Below are positions 1 to 6,284 of a stretch of DNA of 20,199 nucleotides, piece by piece. Within the stretch, counting starts at the first letter, position 1. Every line of letters begins with the position of its first letter. The position numbers and the translations under genes are program-made. The notes under the pieces are model-generated. The model was not told the DNA's origin. It was given only the letters and a program-made list of their open reading frames with translations, and did not search any database. The DNA comes from Oleiagrimonas sp964608595 (lineage in GTDB: Bacteria > Pseudomonadota > Gammaproteobacteria > Xanthomonadales > Rhodanobacteraceae): NCBI GenBank assembly GCA_964608595.1, contig CAZSOU010000041.1, forward strand, positions 1 to 20,199, written 5' to 3'.

Positions 1-56
1 ACCGGATCCAGGCCGGTGAGGACTTCGATATCGGCGGCGTTGTAGCGACTGCTCAT
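1..56 (-). CDS. parE: DNA topoisomerase IV subunit B, N-terminal 18 codons only (runs off the left edge)
   Basis: Reading the minus strand from the ATG at 54-56 gives MSSRYNAADIEVLTGLDP before the window ends. This matches the conserved ParE/GyrB N-terminus (Y-N-A-x-x-I-E-V-L-x-G-L-x-P-V). ParE is the ATPase subunit of topoisomerase IV, which decatenates daughter chromosomes in the cytoplasm. The N-terminal arm and ATPase site would follow outside the window. The Shine-Dalgarno is weak (AGGA about 11 nt upstream of the ATG). The aminopeptidase upstream on the same strand ends 135 bp before it. The 18 residues fit ParE better than GyrB, whose family start is usually longer, but the call rests on a short stretch. 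Confidence 0.82.
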   Translation of the reverse strand, partial: MSSRYNAADIEVLTGLDP

Positions 57-95
57 GCGTGCGGGGATCCTGAAAAGCGACTTTGAATCGTGGGA

Positions 96-110
96 GCGCA
101 TCTCATGCGC
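96..110. other. Short perfect dyad in the parE leader
   Basis: GCGCAT and ATGCGC form a perfect 6-bp inverted repeat around a 3-nt centre (CTC). It lies about 40 bp upstream of the parE start, in the 135-bp gap between the aminopeptidase gene and parE. It could be an mRNA hairpin or a protein site; no function is shown by the sequence. Confidence 0.3.
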
Positions 111-157
111 GACAGCAGGGTGTCTCATTGGGGCTTGCGGTCGTCGCGCGCGAAATG

Positions 158-175
158 CGCCCCGACACCGGGGCG
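158..175. terminator. GC-rich hairpin behind the aminopeptidase gene, possible weak terminator
   Basis: CGCCCCG and CGGGGCG form a perfect 7-bp stem around a 4-nt loop, 16 nt past the aminopeptidase stop codon on the minus strand. In that direction it is followed by CATTTCGCG rather than a real T tract, so intrinsic termination would be weak. Read-through into parE is possible. Confidence 0.35.
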
Positions 176-191
176 AGGATGCCAGGCAATC

Positions 192-1994
192 TTACGGCAA
201 CGGCGCGCAGCGTTCGTGCAACCATGCGCGGTCGTCATCATCCAGCAATGGCGCCAGTTCCTCCTCCACCCTGGCGTGATAGGCATTGAGCCAATCGCGC
301 TCGCTGGCGTCCAGCAACGCCGGTTCGATGGCGCGGGTGTCGATCGGGCACAGGGTAATGGTCTCGAACTCCAGAAAACGTCCGAATTCGGTTTCGGGGC
401 CCGAGCGCACCACGGCGAGGTTTTCATGGCGGATGCCGTGCCGGCCCGGCTTGTACAAGCCGGGCTCGATGGAGCTGATCATGCCCGGTTCCAACGCGAC
501 GTTGATGCCGCCCGAGCGTGGTGGACGCACACTTTGCGGGCCTTCGTGCACGTTCAGGAAATAACCGACGCCATGACCGGTGCCGTGACCGTAATCGGCG
601 GCCAGCGCCCACACCGGCGCGCGTGCCAGCGCATCGATTTGCTGGCCGCTGGCACCTTGAGGGAAGCGCGCCTTGCTCAGGCCGATCGTGCCCTTGAGTA
701 CAGCGGTGCAATCGCGACGTTGCTCCTCGGTGGTGGCATCGCCGAACGCCCACATCCGGGTGATGTCTGTCGTGCCACCCAGGTATTGACCGCCGGAATC
801 GACCAGCAGCAGACCTTCGGCCTTCAGTGTGGAATGGCGCTCGGGCGTTGCACTGTAGTGCGGCAGGGCGCCGTTGGCCATGTAGCCGGCAATGGTGCCG
901 AAGCTTTCGCTGACAAAGCCGGGGCGCGCGGCGCGTGCATCGCGCAGGATCGTGTCGACATCCAGCTCGGTGACCGTATTGCCCGCGTCCAGGGCCTGTT
1001 CGATTTTGTGGAAACCGTGCACCAGCGCCGCGCCATCCTCGCGCATGGTTGCGCGAATGTGCTCAAGCTCGGCGTCGGACTTGATCGCCTTCATGTGCGT
1101 GGAGGGGTTCGGCAGTTCAATGCGCGTGGCGGTTTCGGGCAAGGCGTCGATGATGGCGGCGACTACATGGGCGGGCGAGTACATCACGCGTGATTCGGCA
1201 CCCAATGCCGACAGGGTGTCGCTGACGGCCCCGTAATCGGCAAGCTCCACGCCGTCGCCGGCCAGTTGGTCGCGCAGCTCGGCGTCGAACTTGCTCGCGT
1301 CGACGAACAAGGTGCAGCGCTCGGCCTCGATCAGAAGGTGCGACAGGAAAACCGGGTTGTAGTCGACGTCACTGCCGCGCAGGTTGGTGATCCAGGCGAT
1401 GTCGTCCAACGCGCTGACCAGGTGGTGCGTGGCCGACGCGCGCGCCATGGCATCGCGTACGCGCTGGAGTTTGTCGACGCGCGAGGTGATCGCGTAATCA
1501 AGCGCATGTTCGGTGACCGGCGCATGCGGCAGGGACGGGCGGTTTTCCCACACCGAGCCGGCCAGATCCAGATCGATGCGGAGGCGTGCACCCACCGTGT
1601 CCAGTGCTTCGCGCAAACGACGCTCGGCGGTCAGCGCCAGGCTGTCGCCGGAAACCGCCAGCGTGTCGTCACCGGCGAGGTGCTCGCATAACCATTCGAT
1701 GTGTTCCGGTGTATGCGGCACATGCAGCCGCATCAAAGTGACACCGGTGTTTTCGAGCTGCCGTTCGGCCTGTTCGAAATAGCGTGAATCGGTCCACAGG
1801 CCGGCAAAGTCGGCAGTCACGACCAGGGTACCGGCGGAACCGTCAAAACCCGAAAAATGTGCACGCGCCTGCCAATGTTCCGGCAGATACTCGGACAAAT
1901 GCGGATCGGCGCTGGGAATCAGGCAGGCGGCGACGGATTGTGCACGCATCGCATCGCGCAGGGCGGCAAGACGAGAGGAAATGGTGTTGTTCAT
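192..1994 (-). CDS. Xaa-Pro aminopeptidase, three-domain M24B metallopeptidase
   Basis: This 600-aa cytosolic enzyme should remove the N-terminal residue from peptides with proline in second position. All five metal ligands of the pita-bread fold are visible: D399 (VDSG), D410 (TTDITR), H474 (GTGHGVG), E510 (SIEPG) and E524 (RHEN). Residues 1 to about 310 are two creatinase-N-like domains and about 310-600 is the catalytic domain. The length matches the long form seen in human APP1 and bacterial relatives, not the 441-aa E. coli PepP. No signal peptide is seen. The ATG at 1994 begins a family-typical start (MNNTISSRLAALRDAM) and has only a weak G-rich ribosome site. It is monocistronic or cotranscribed with parE. 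Family confidence is high; the natural substrate is not shown. Confidence 0.95.
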   Translation of the reverse strand: MNNTISSRLAALRDAMRAQSVAACLIPSADPHLSEYLPEHWQARAHFSGFDGSAGTLVVTADFAGLWTDSRYFEQAERQLENTGVTLMRLHVPHTPEHIEWLCEHLAGDDTLAVSGDSLALTAERRLREALDTVGARLRIDLDLAGSVWENRPSLPHAPVTEHALDYAITSRVDKLQRVRDAMARASATHHLVSALDDIAWITNLRGSDVDYNPVFLSHLLIEAERCTLFVDASKFDAELRDQLAGDGVELADYGAVSDTLSALGAESRVMYSPAHVVAAIIDALPETATRIELPNPSTHMKAIKSDAELEHIRATMREDGAALVHGFHKIEQALDAGNTVTELDVDTILRDARAARPGFVSESFGTIAGYMANGALPHYSATPERHSTLKAEGLLLVDSGGQYLGGTTDITRMWAFGDATTEEQRRDCTAVLKGTIGLSKARFPQGASGQQIDALARAPVWALAADYGHGTGHGVGYFLNVHEGPQSVRPPRSGGINVALEPGMISSIEPGLYKPGRHGIRHENLAVVRSGPETEFGRFLEFETITLCPIDTRAIEPALLDASERDWLNAYHARVEEELAPLLDDDDRAWLHERCAPLP

Positions 1995-2221
1995 CGCCCC
2001 ATGCTACTGCCTGCCGGGCGTTGGCTGGAAGGGCTCATCCTTGCAGCGTGTCGGCAAACAATTGTCGCCGCCGGCGATAATGGCGCTCGCTCGATGCTTG
2101 GTCGCAGGTCGGCACGTTGTGTCATGTCGTCCGGGAACGACCGTCGCGCGTGTCGAGGGAAATGGCGGGGGGAAGTGTGCGGGGACACGGCGTTTTGATC
2201 GCCACCGTCGGGATACATCAC

Positions 2222-2366
2222 GGGGAGCCTCGAAAAACCGTTGCGCCCTGGAGCTACCCTTGTGGGAGGGGCCGGTGGCCCCGACGGATCATGCGGTGCA
2301 TCCTGTCGGGGGCACCGCCCCCTCCCACAGGAAACTCCGATGATCCGTGGTTTTTCGAGGTTCCCC
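2222..2366. repeat. REP-like paired palindrome inside an outer inverted repeat
   Basis: The outer arms are 2222-2239 (contains CCTCGAAAAACC) and 2349-2366 (contains GGTTTTTCGAGG); they pair over 18 bp with one mismatch. Inside, 2261-2286 and 2304-2329 are inverted copies of a 26-nt unit starting TGTGGGAGGGG, pairing at 24 of 26 positions. Each copy is itself a hairpin: GGGGCC-GGT-GGCCCC on the left and GGGGGC-ACC-GCCCCC on the right. A third short pair, CGGATCAT and ATGATCCG, adds symmetry. This is the layout of REP doublets (BIMEs), which in other bacteria are moved by RAYT/TnpA-REP transposases. No such transposase is in the window. It fills most of the gap before the deaminase gene. Confidence 0.8.
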
Positions 2367-2425
2367 ACGGCAGCAGTGATGGCATTGAATGTAAGCTGGT
2401 TGCAGACGAAACGAGGAGCATGGCA

Positions 2426-2863
2426 ATGGATACTTTCATGCAGGCCGCCATCGACGAGGCACGTCGGGGCGCGCGGGAAGGCGGCGTGCCGATAGGGTCG
2501 GTCATCGTGCACGCGGGCGATATCATCGGTCGCGGCCACAACCGACGCGTGCAGCAAGGCAGCGCCATCCTGCATGGCGAAATGGATGCTCTGGAACGCG
2601 CCGGTCGCCAACCGGCGCGGGTCTATCGCGAGTCGGTGCTATACACCACGCTGTCGCCATGCTCGATGTGCAGCGGAGCCATTCTCCTTTACGGCATTCC
2701 GCGGGTGATCGTGGGCGAAAACCGAAGCTTCACGGGCGAAGAAGATCTGCTGCGCTCGCGCGGCGTGACGGTGGAGGTTCTGCAGGATGAAACCTGCATT
2801 GCGCTGATGCGCGAGTTCATGGCCGATCATGCCGCCATATGGAACGAGGATATCGGTGAGTGA
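2426..2863 (+). CDS. Cytosine deaminase of the yeast FCY1 type
   Basis: This 145-aa zinc hydrolase belongs to the CMP/dCMP deaminase fold. H50 and C79/C82 (PCSMC) should bind zinc and E52 (HGE) should be the proton shuttle. It follows yeast cytosine deaminase closely as I remember it: the GGVPIG, GHN, QGSAxLHGE, LYTTLSPC and YGIPR-x-x-VGEN segments and the C-terminal W-x-EDIGE are all shared. In the yeast enzyme that tail (here W139 and D142) closes over the base. This points to cytosine-to-uracil salvage rather than tRNA editing by TadA. The ATG at 2426 is preferred because GAGGAG at 2413-2418 lies 7 nt upstream; the in-frame ATG at 2420 is too close to it. It appears monocistronic. Guanine or another base as substrate is not excluded. 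Confidence 0.85.
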   Translation: MDTFMQAAIDEARRGAREGGVPIGSVIVHAGDIIGRGHNRRVQQGSAILHGEMDALERAGRQPARVYRESVLYTTLSPCSMCSGAILLYGIPRVIVGENRSFTGEEDLLRSRGVTVEVLQDETCIALMREFMADHAAIWNEDIGE

Positions 2864-2978
2864 GGCACGTTTGCGGGAGCACGAAGCCCGTGCGCCCATG
2901 ATCAAGTGCGCGGAGGGAATGGCGCGACGTGTTTTGACGAGTGCGCGTCTTGCACGTGGTGCGCATTTTCCGGACAAC

Positions 2979-3005
2979 AAAAAGCCCGCGTGAGGCGGGC
3001 TTTTT
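2979..3005. terminator. Bidirectional rho-independent terminator between the deaminase gene and the tRNA operon
   Basis: GCCCGC (2984-2989) and GCGGGC (2995-3000) form a 6-bp stem around a 5-nt loop. It is flanked by AAAAA on the left and TTTTT on the right, so it has a T tract in both directions. It lies 10 nt past the last tRNA (minus strand) and 115 nt past the deaminase stop (plus strand), so it can end both transcripts. Confidence 0.9.
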
Positions 3006-3015
3006 GCTTGAATAA

Positions 3016-3092
3016 TGGCGGAGCGGACGGGACTCGAACCCGCGACCTCCGGCGTGACAGGCCAGCATTCTAACCAGCTGAACTACCGCTCC
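3016..3092 (-). tRNA. tRNA-Asp (GTC)
   Basis: This 77-nt cloverleaf reads GGAGCGG at the 5' end and CCGCTCC-G-CCA at the 3' end. The anticodon stem CTGGC/GCCGG holds the loop CTGTCAC, giving anticodon GTC. The T arm contains GGTTCGAGTCC. The discriminator G and the encoded CCA agree with E. coli tRNA-Asp. It is the last gene of the three-tRNA operon. Confidence 0.97.
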
Positions 3093-3121
3093 GCATTGTG
3101 TTTCCGGTCTCCCCGAAGAGA

Positions 3122-3197
3122 TGGCGTCCCCAAGGGGATTCGAACCCCTGTCGCAACCGTGAAAGGGTTGTGTCCTAGGCCTCTAGACGATGGGGAC
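3122..3197 (-). tRNA. tRNA-Glu (TTC)
   Basis: This 76-nt cloverleaf reads GTCCCCA at the 5' end and ends GGGGAC-G-CCA, with an encoded CCA. The anticodon loop CTTTCAC gives TTC. The D-arm sequence CGTCTAGAGGCC is typical of tRNA-Glu, and the T arm contains GGTTCGAATCC. It is the middle gene of the operon, 29 nt from tRNA-Asp. Confidence 0.97.
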
Positions 3198-3202
3198 GAG
3201 GT

Positions 3203-3278
3203 TGGTGGAGCCAGGCGGGATCGAACCGCCGACCTCCTGCATGCCATGCAGGCGCTCTCCCAGCTGAGCTATGGCCCC
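3203..3278 (-). tRNA. tRNA-Ala (GGC)
   Basis: This 76-nt cloverleaf starts GGGGCCATAGCTCAGC and ends GGCTCC-A-CCA. The anticodon arm CCTGC-ATGGCAT-GCAGG gives anticodon GGC. The acceptor carries the G3-T70 wobble equivalent that marks alanine tRNAs. It is the first gene of the operon, 5 nt from tRNA-Glu and about 17 nt downstream of the promoter -10 box. Confidence 0.97.
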
Positions 3279-3295
3279 GTCACCGGAAGCGCGAA

Positions 3296-3324
3296 AGGTT
3301 AGTGAGGCAAGGCGGCAAGGTCAA
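3296..3324 (-). promoter_or_regulatory. Sigma-70 promoter of the tRNA operon
   Basis: On the minus strand TTGACC (3319-3324) and TAACCT (3296-3301) are separated by exactly 17 nt. The -10 box is followed by a G/C-rich stretch (TTCGCGC), the kind of discriminator found in stable-RNA promoters under stringent control. Transcription would start near 3289, about 10 nt before tRNA-Ala. The link to ppGpp control is inference. Confidence 0.8.
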
Positions 3325-3428
3325 GTCTTTTTCGCACAATCGGGCAATTTTTTTCATCCTCTTGCTGGTTCGATTCTACCTATGCCCCGCACGAGGCATA
3401 CTGTGGGGGCTGGGACAAGGAGCGATAT

Positions 3429-5201
3429 ATGCATGACATCGGGTTCGTGAGCGATCTGGCCATCGTGATGCTGGTCGCCGGGTTGACGACGCTGGTTTTC
3501 CACAAACTGCGTCAACCGGTACTGCTGGGGTACATTCTGGCCGGCATCCTGATCGGCCCGCACACGCCGGGTGTGCTGGTCGAAGACCCACGCACCATCA
3601 ACGACATTTCGAACCTGGGCGTGGTGTTGTTGATGTTCACGCTGGGGCTCGAGTTCAGCGTGCGCAAGATGCGCGCGGTGGGGGCCGGCATCCTGATCGC
3701 CACGGTGGCCGAAGTCGGCTTGATGCTCTGGATCGGCTACGGCCTCGGTCAGGCTTTCGGTTGGAATTACGTTGATTCGCTGTTTCTCGGCGCGGTGGTG
3801 TCGCTTTCGTCCACGATGGTCGCCAGCCGGACGCTGGCCGAGAACAAGCTGCAGCATTTGCCGTTTGCCCGCACAGTGGTGGGCATGCTGGTGGGCGAGG
3901 ACGTGCTCACCATCGTCATCATCACGTTGCTGACGGCCGTGGCCATCGGCGGCACGGTGGAGGCCGACATGGCATTCACCGTCATCGGCCATCTGGGCAT
4001 GTTCGTGGTCGTGGGCATGGTGCTCGGTCTGCTTTTGATGCCGCGGCTGGTGGATCGGGTGGCGGGTTACGGGCGCGATGAAATATTGCTGGTACTGGTG
4101 CTGGCAGTGTGTTTCGGTGCCAGTCTGCTGGCGGCCAAATTGGGTTTCAGCGTCGCCCTGGGCGCTTTCATGGCCGGGGTGGTCGTGGCCGAGTCGCGCA
4201 GTTCCGCGCGCGTGGTGCATTTGGTGGAGCCGTTGCGGGACATGTTCGCCGCGCTGTTTTTCGTGGCCATCGGTTTGCGTATCGATCCGCTGTTGCTGGG
4301 GCAGTACATCGTGCCGGCACTGGTGGCGGTCGGCGTGGTGATCGTCGGCAAGACCCTGATGGTCAGTCTGGGCGTGTTTGCCACCGGTCACGATGCACGT
4401 ACCTCGATGCGCACGGGTTTGAGCATGGCGCAAATCGGCGAATTTTCGTTCGTGATCGCCACGCTGGGTCTGACGCTCAATGCCACCAGCAACTTCATCT
4501 ATCCGATCGCGGTCGCCGTGTCGGTCGTGTGCATGGGCGTGTCGCCTTATCTGGTGCGCTCGTCCGACAACATCATCAATGTTCTGCGACATCTCGTGCC
4601 GCGATCGCTGCGGGTGATGGCCAGCAGTTACAGCGGATGGTTGCAGAGTTTGCGGCCGGTCAACGAAAACGCAGCCATTGCGGCCATGCTGAAACGCTTT
4701 TTGTGGCACATCGGCATCAATGTGGTGCTGGTGATCGCGTTGTTCGTGCTGGGTGCGTATGTCAATGCGCACAACTGGCGAATGTTTTCCGATCTGGGCA
4801 TTTACCGCCAATTGCGTCACGCGATCATCTGGGCCATCGCATTTTTTCTCTCCCTGCCGATGCTGATTGCCGTGTACCGAAAGGCCGAAGCCCTCGGCAT
4901 GCTGTTGGCCGAACTCGGCATTCGCGAGCGCTTTGCCGGTGAATATACCCATGCCATGCGCATGGTGCTGGCGCAGTTGATCCCGCTGGTCACGCTGTTG
5001 GGTCTGGCGCTGCTGGTGGGGGCACTTGGCTCCACCATTCTGCCGTCGCGAGGTGTGTTGATCATGTTGCTCGTCGTCGGCGTGGTGGTGGCGCTGATTC
5101 TCTGGAGGGGGCTGGTGAAAGTGCATGCCAGTTTGCAGGTGACACTGCGCGATACCATTTACAAACCGGATGAACCCGAGAAGAAACAGGGCGATGAATG
5201 A
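3429..5201 (+). CDS. CPA2-family monovalent cation:proton antiporter (KefB/C-like membrane domain)
   Basis: This 590-aa inner-membrane protein should exchange K+ or Na+ for protons. Residues 1 to about 400 form the Na+/H+ exchanger domain with many hydrophobic helices. Family marks include the N-terminal L-R-Q-P-V-L-x-G-Y-I-x-A-G-I-L-I-G-P and the GED segment ending in D158, which falls where the ion-binding acidic residue lies in CPA2 proteins. Unlike KefB/KefC it has no TrkA-N (RCK) nucleotide-binding domain. Instead, about 415-575 contains further hydrophobic segments, followed by a charged tail. AAGGAG at 3417-3422, 6 nt before the ATG, supports the start. It appears to stand alone. The ion and any ligand gating cannot be told from sequence. 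Confidence 0.88.
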   Translation: MHDIGFVSDLAIVMLVAGLTTLVFHKLRQPVLLGYILAGILIGPHTPGVLVEDPRTINDISNLGVVLLMFTLGLEFSVRKMRAVGAGILIATVAEVGLMLWIGYGLGQAFGWNYVDSLFLGAVVSLSSTMVASRTLAENKLQHLPFARTVVGMLVGEDVLTIVIITLLTAVAIGGTVEADMAFTVIGHLGMFVVVGMVLGLLLMPRLVDRVAGYGRDEILLVLVLAVCFGASLLAAKLGFSVALGAFMAGVVVAESRSSARVVHLVEPLRDMFAALFFVAIGLRIDPLLLGQYIVPALVAVGVVIVGKTLMVSLGVFATGHDARTSMRTGLSMAQIGEFSFVIATLGLTLNATSNFIYPIAVAVSVVCMGVSPYLVRSSDNIINVLRHLVPRSLRVMASSYSGWLQSLRPVNENAAIAAMLKRFLWHIGINVVLVIALFVLGAYVNAHNWRMFSDLGIYRQLRHAIIWAIAFFLSLPMLIAVYRKAEALGMLLAELGIRERFAGEYTHAMRMVLAQLIPLVTLLGLALLVGALGSTILPSRGVLIMLLVVGVVVALILWRGLVKVHASLQVTLRDTIYKPDEPEKKQGDE

Positions 5202-5271
5202 TTTTCTGCAGGTGATTTGACATTGGATGTTTCGGACATTTTTTTGTGCGCTCGATCACTTGTCGAAAAAT

Positions 5272-5298
5272 GAACCTTTGGTTTTGCGCGGTGTCCAT
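5272..5298 (+). promoter_or_regulatory. Weak sigma-E-like promoter candidate upstream of the FkpA-like gene
   Basis: GAACCT (5272-5277), a 16-nt spacer and TCCAT (5294-5298) parallel the better candidate before rpoE (GAACTT, 16 nt, TCCTA). The E. coli fkpA gene is sigma-E dependent, which makes the match plausible. The -10 half is poor, so this is only a candidate. A start near 5305 would give a leader of about 95 nt. Confidence 0.35.
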
Positions 5299-5307
5299 GC
5301 TCGAAGT

Positions 5308-5332
5308 CGTTGCCAAGAACGTTCCGGCAACG
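5308..5332. other. Nested dyad in the leader of the FkpA-like gene
   Basis: CGTTGCC (5308-5314) and GGCAACG (5326-5332) are perfect 7-bp inverted arms. The 11 nt between them contain the 8-bp palindrome GAACGTTC (5317-5324). It could be a hairpin at the 5' end of the mRNA or a double operator. It lies 67 bp before the start codon. Confidence 0.45.
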
Positions 5333-5398
5333 CACAATGCGAACCCTGTCCGGCCCCGGTGGTCGGCAAAATCCGATATGAATCCGAGGGAGTCACGA

Positions 5399-6166
5399 AT
5401 GAAGCAAATGTTTCGACCCATGCTGATGACGGCCGCGGCCGTTACCGCGCTGGGCATGTCTGCGGGCGCGTTCGCCCAGTCGAGCCAGTCCAAGGCAGCG
5501 CCGAAGGTCGACAAGTCCAAGGCCAGTTACGTGGTCGGATGGGACTTGGCCAGCACGCTTCCGCCGATTGTTCGTGACGAAGTGGATCCGTCGATCGTCG
5601 CCAACGCGGTCAAGGATGCGTTGTCGGGGAAGAAGCCGACCATGAGCAAGGACGAGTCCACCAAGGTGCGCAAGGCGTTCCTGACCCAGTTGCGTGCCAA
5701 GGCCAAGGCCGAATTCGACAAGGTCGCCGCGAAAAACAAGAAGGAAGGCGCGGCCTTCCTGGCCAAGAACAAATCCGCTTCCGGCGTGCATGTCACGGCC
5801 TCCGGCCTGCAGTACAAGATTCTCAAGAAAGGTTCGGGTCCGCGTCCCGGGCCGAGCGATACCGTGCAGGTCCAGTACGTGGGCTCGCTCCTGAGCGGCA
5901 AGACGTTCGATTCTTCGGCCGAGCATCCGGATCCGAAATCGGGCAAATCCATGCCGATTCCGCTGTCCAATGTCATTCCCGGCTTCCGCGAAGGCCTGCA
6001 GTTGATGCAGGTGGGCAGCCATTACAAGTTCTGGATTCCGTCGAGCCTGGGTTATGGCTCGCAGCCGAAAAACGGCCTTCCGCCCAATGCCACTCTCGTC
6101 TTCGACGTGACGCTGGAAGGCACCAAGGCCACGCCGGCGGGCGGAGACGATTCGTCCGGCAACTGA
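5399..6166 (+). CDS. fkpA: Periplasmic FKBP-type peptidyl-prolyl cis-trans isomerase (FkpA/Mip-like)
   Basis: This 255-aa protein should catalyse proline isomerisation and act as a chaperone for envelope proteins. Residues 1-26 are a Sec signal peptide with likely cleavage after AFA. About 40-125 is the helical dimerisation domain, lysine- and alanine-rich. About 130-241 is the FKBP domain, with S-G-L-Q-Y, V-x-Y-V-G, F-D-S-S, V-I-P-G-F, W-I-P, L-G-Y-G and L-V-F-D-V conserved. A short insert (about 174-184) follows F-D-S-S compared with E. coli FkpA. GAGGGAG at 5386-5392, 6 nt before the ATG at 5399, fixes the start; the frame stays open upstream to 5246, but that extension looks like leader. 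It is monocistronic, with its own terminator. The symbol is by family resemblance. Confidence 0.9.
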   Translation: MKQMFRPMLMTAAAVTALGMSAGAFAQSSQSKAAPKVDKSKASYVVGWDLASTLPPIVRDEVDPSIVANAVKDALSGKKPTMSKDESTKVRKAFLTQLRAKAKAEFDKVAAKNKKEGAAFLAKNKSASGVHVTASGLQYKILKKGSGPRPGPSDTVQVQYVGSLLSGKTFDSSAEHPDPKSGKSMPIPLSNVIPGFREGLQLMQVGSHYKFWIPSSLGYGSQPKNGLPPNATLVFDVTLEGTKATPAGGDDSSGN

Positions 6167-6189
6167 GTACCGGCTTCGCATGTTCGTGC

Positions 6190-6218
6190 AAAAGGGCGAG
6201 CCAACGGCTCGCCCTTTT
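6190..6218 (+). terminator. Strong rho-independent terminator after the FkpA-like gene
   Basis: AAAAGGGCGAGCC and GGCTCGCCCTTTT form a perfect 13-bp stem around a 3-nt AAC loop, with the T tract inside the stem. It begins 23 nt after the stop codon and insulates the gene from ugd. The flanking A and T runs could make it work in both directions. Confidence 0.93.
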
Positions 6219-6245
6219 GTCATGGCGACAAGGGGCCACGGCTTT

Positions 6246-6269
6246 TACAATGGCGGTTTGGTCCATTGT
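6246..6269 (+). promoter_or_regulatory. Probable ugd promoter -10 box overlapped by an inverted repeat
   Basis: TACAAT (6246-6251) matches the sigma-70 -10 consensus at five of six positions; the -35 at 17-nt spacing (TGGCGA, 6223-6228) is poor. ACAATGG (6247-6253) and CCATTGT (6263-6269) form a perfect 7-bp dyad around 9 nt that covers the -10 box and the likely start site. A repressor site or a leader hairpin would both fit. The ugd ATG follows 15 bp later. Confidence 0.5.
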
Positions 6270-6284
6270 CTGGAATGATCGCGA

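Noticed and set aside
90..1193. A 367-aa plus-strand ORF opposite the aminopeptidase gene
   Set aside because: Antisense shadow of the metallopeptidase, whose metal ligands are all in place on the minus strand.
2117..2425. N-terminal extension of the deaminase to an upstream start at 2117
   Set aside because: It would translate the REP-like palindrome. The FCY1-type family start and the GAGGAG site both favour 2426.
3015..3302. A plus-strand ORF reading MAERTGLEPATSG and GIRTPVATVKG
   Set aside because: This is the familiar false protein obtained by translating the antisense strand of tRNA clusters. It overlaps all three tRNAs exactly.
3354..5126. A 590-aa minus-strand ORF rich in His and Gln opposite the antiporter gene
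   Set aside because: It is the antisense shadow of a GC-rich coding frame. Its composition is unlike a real protein and the plus strand has clear membrane-protein motifs and a ribosome site.
5217..5222. A perfect TTGACA -35 box before the FkpA-like gene
   Set aside because: No acceptable -10 box lies 16-18 nt downstream; the region is only a T run.
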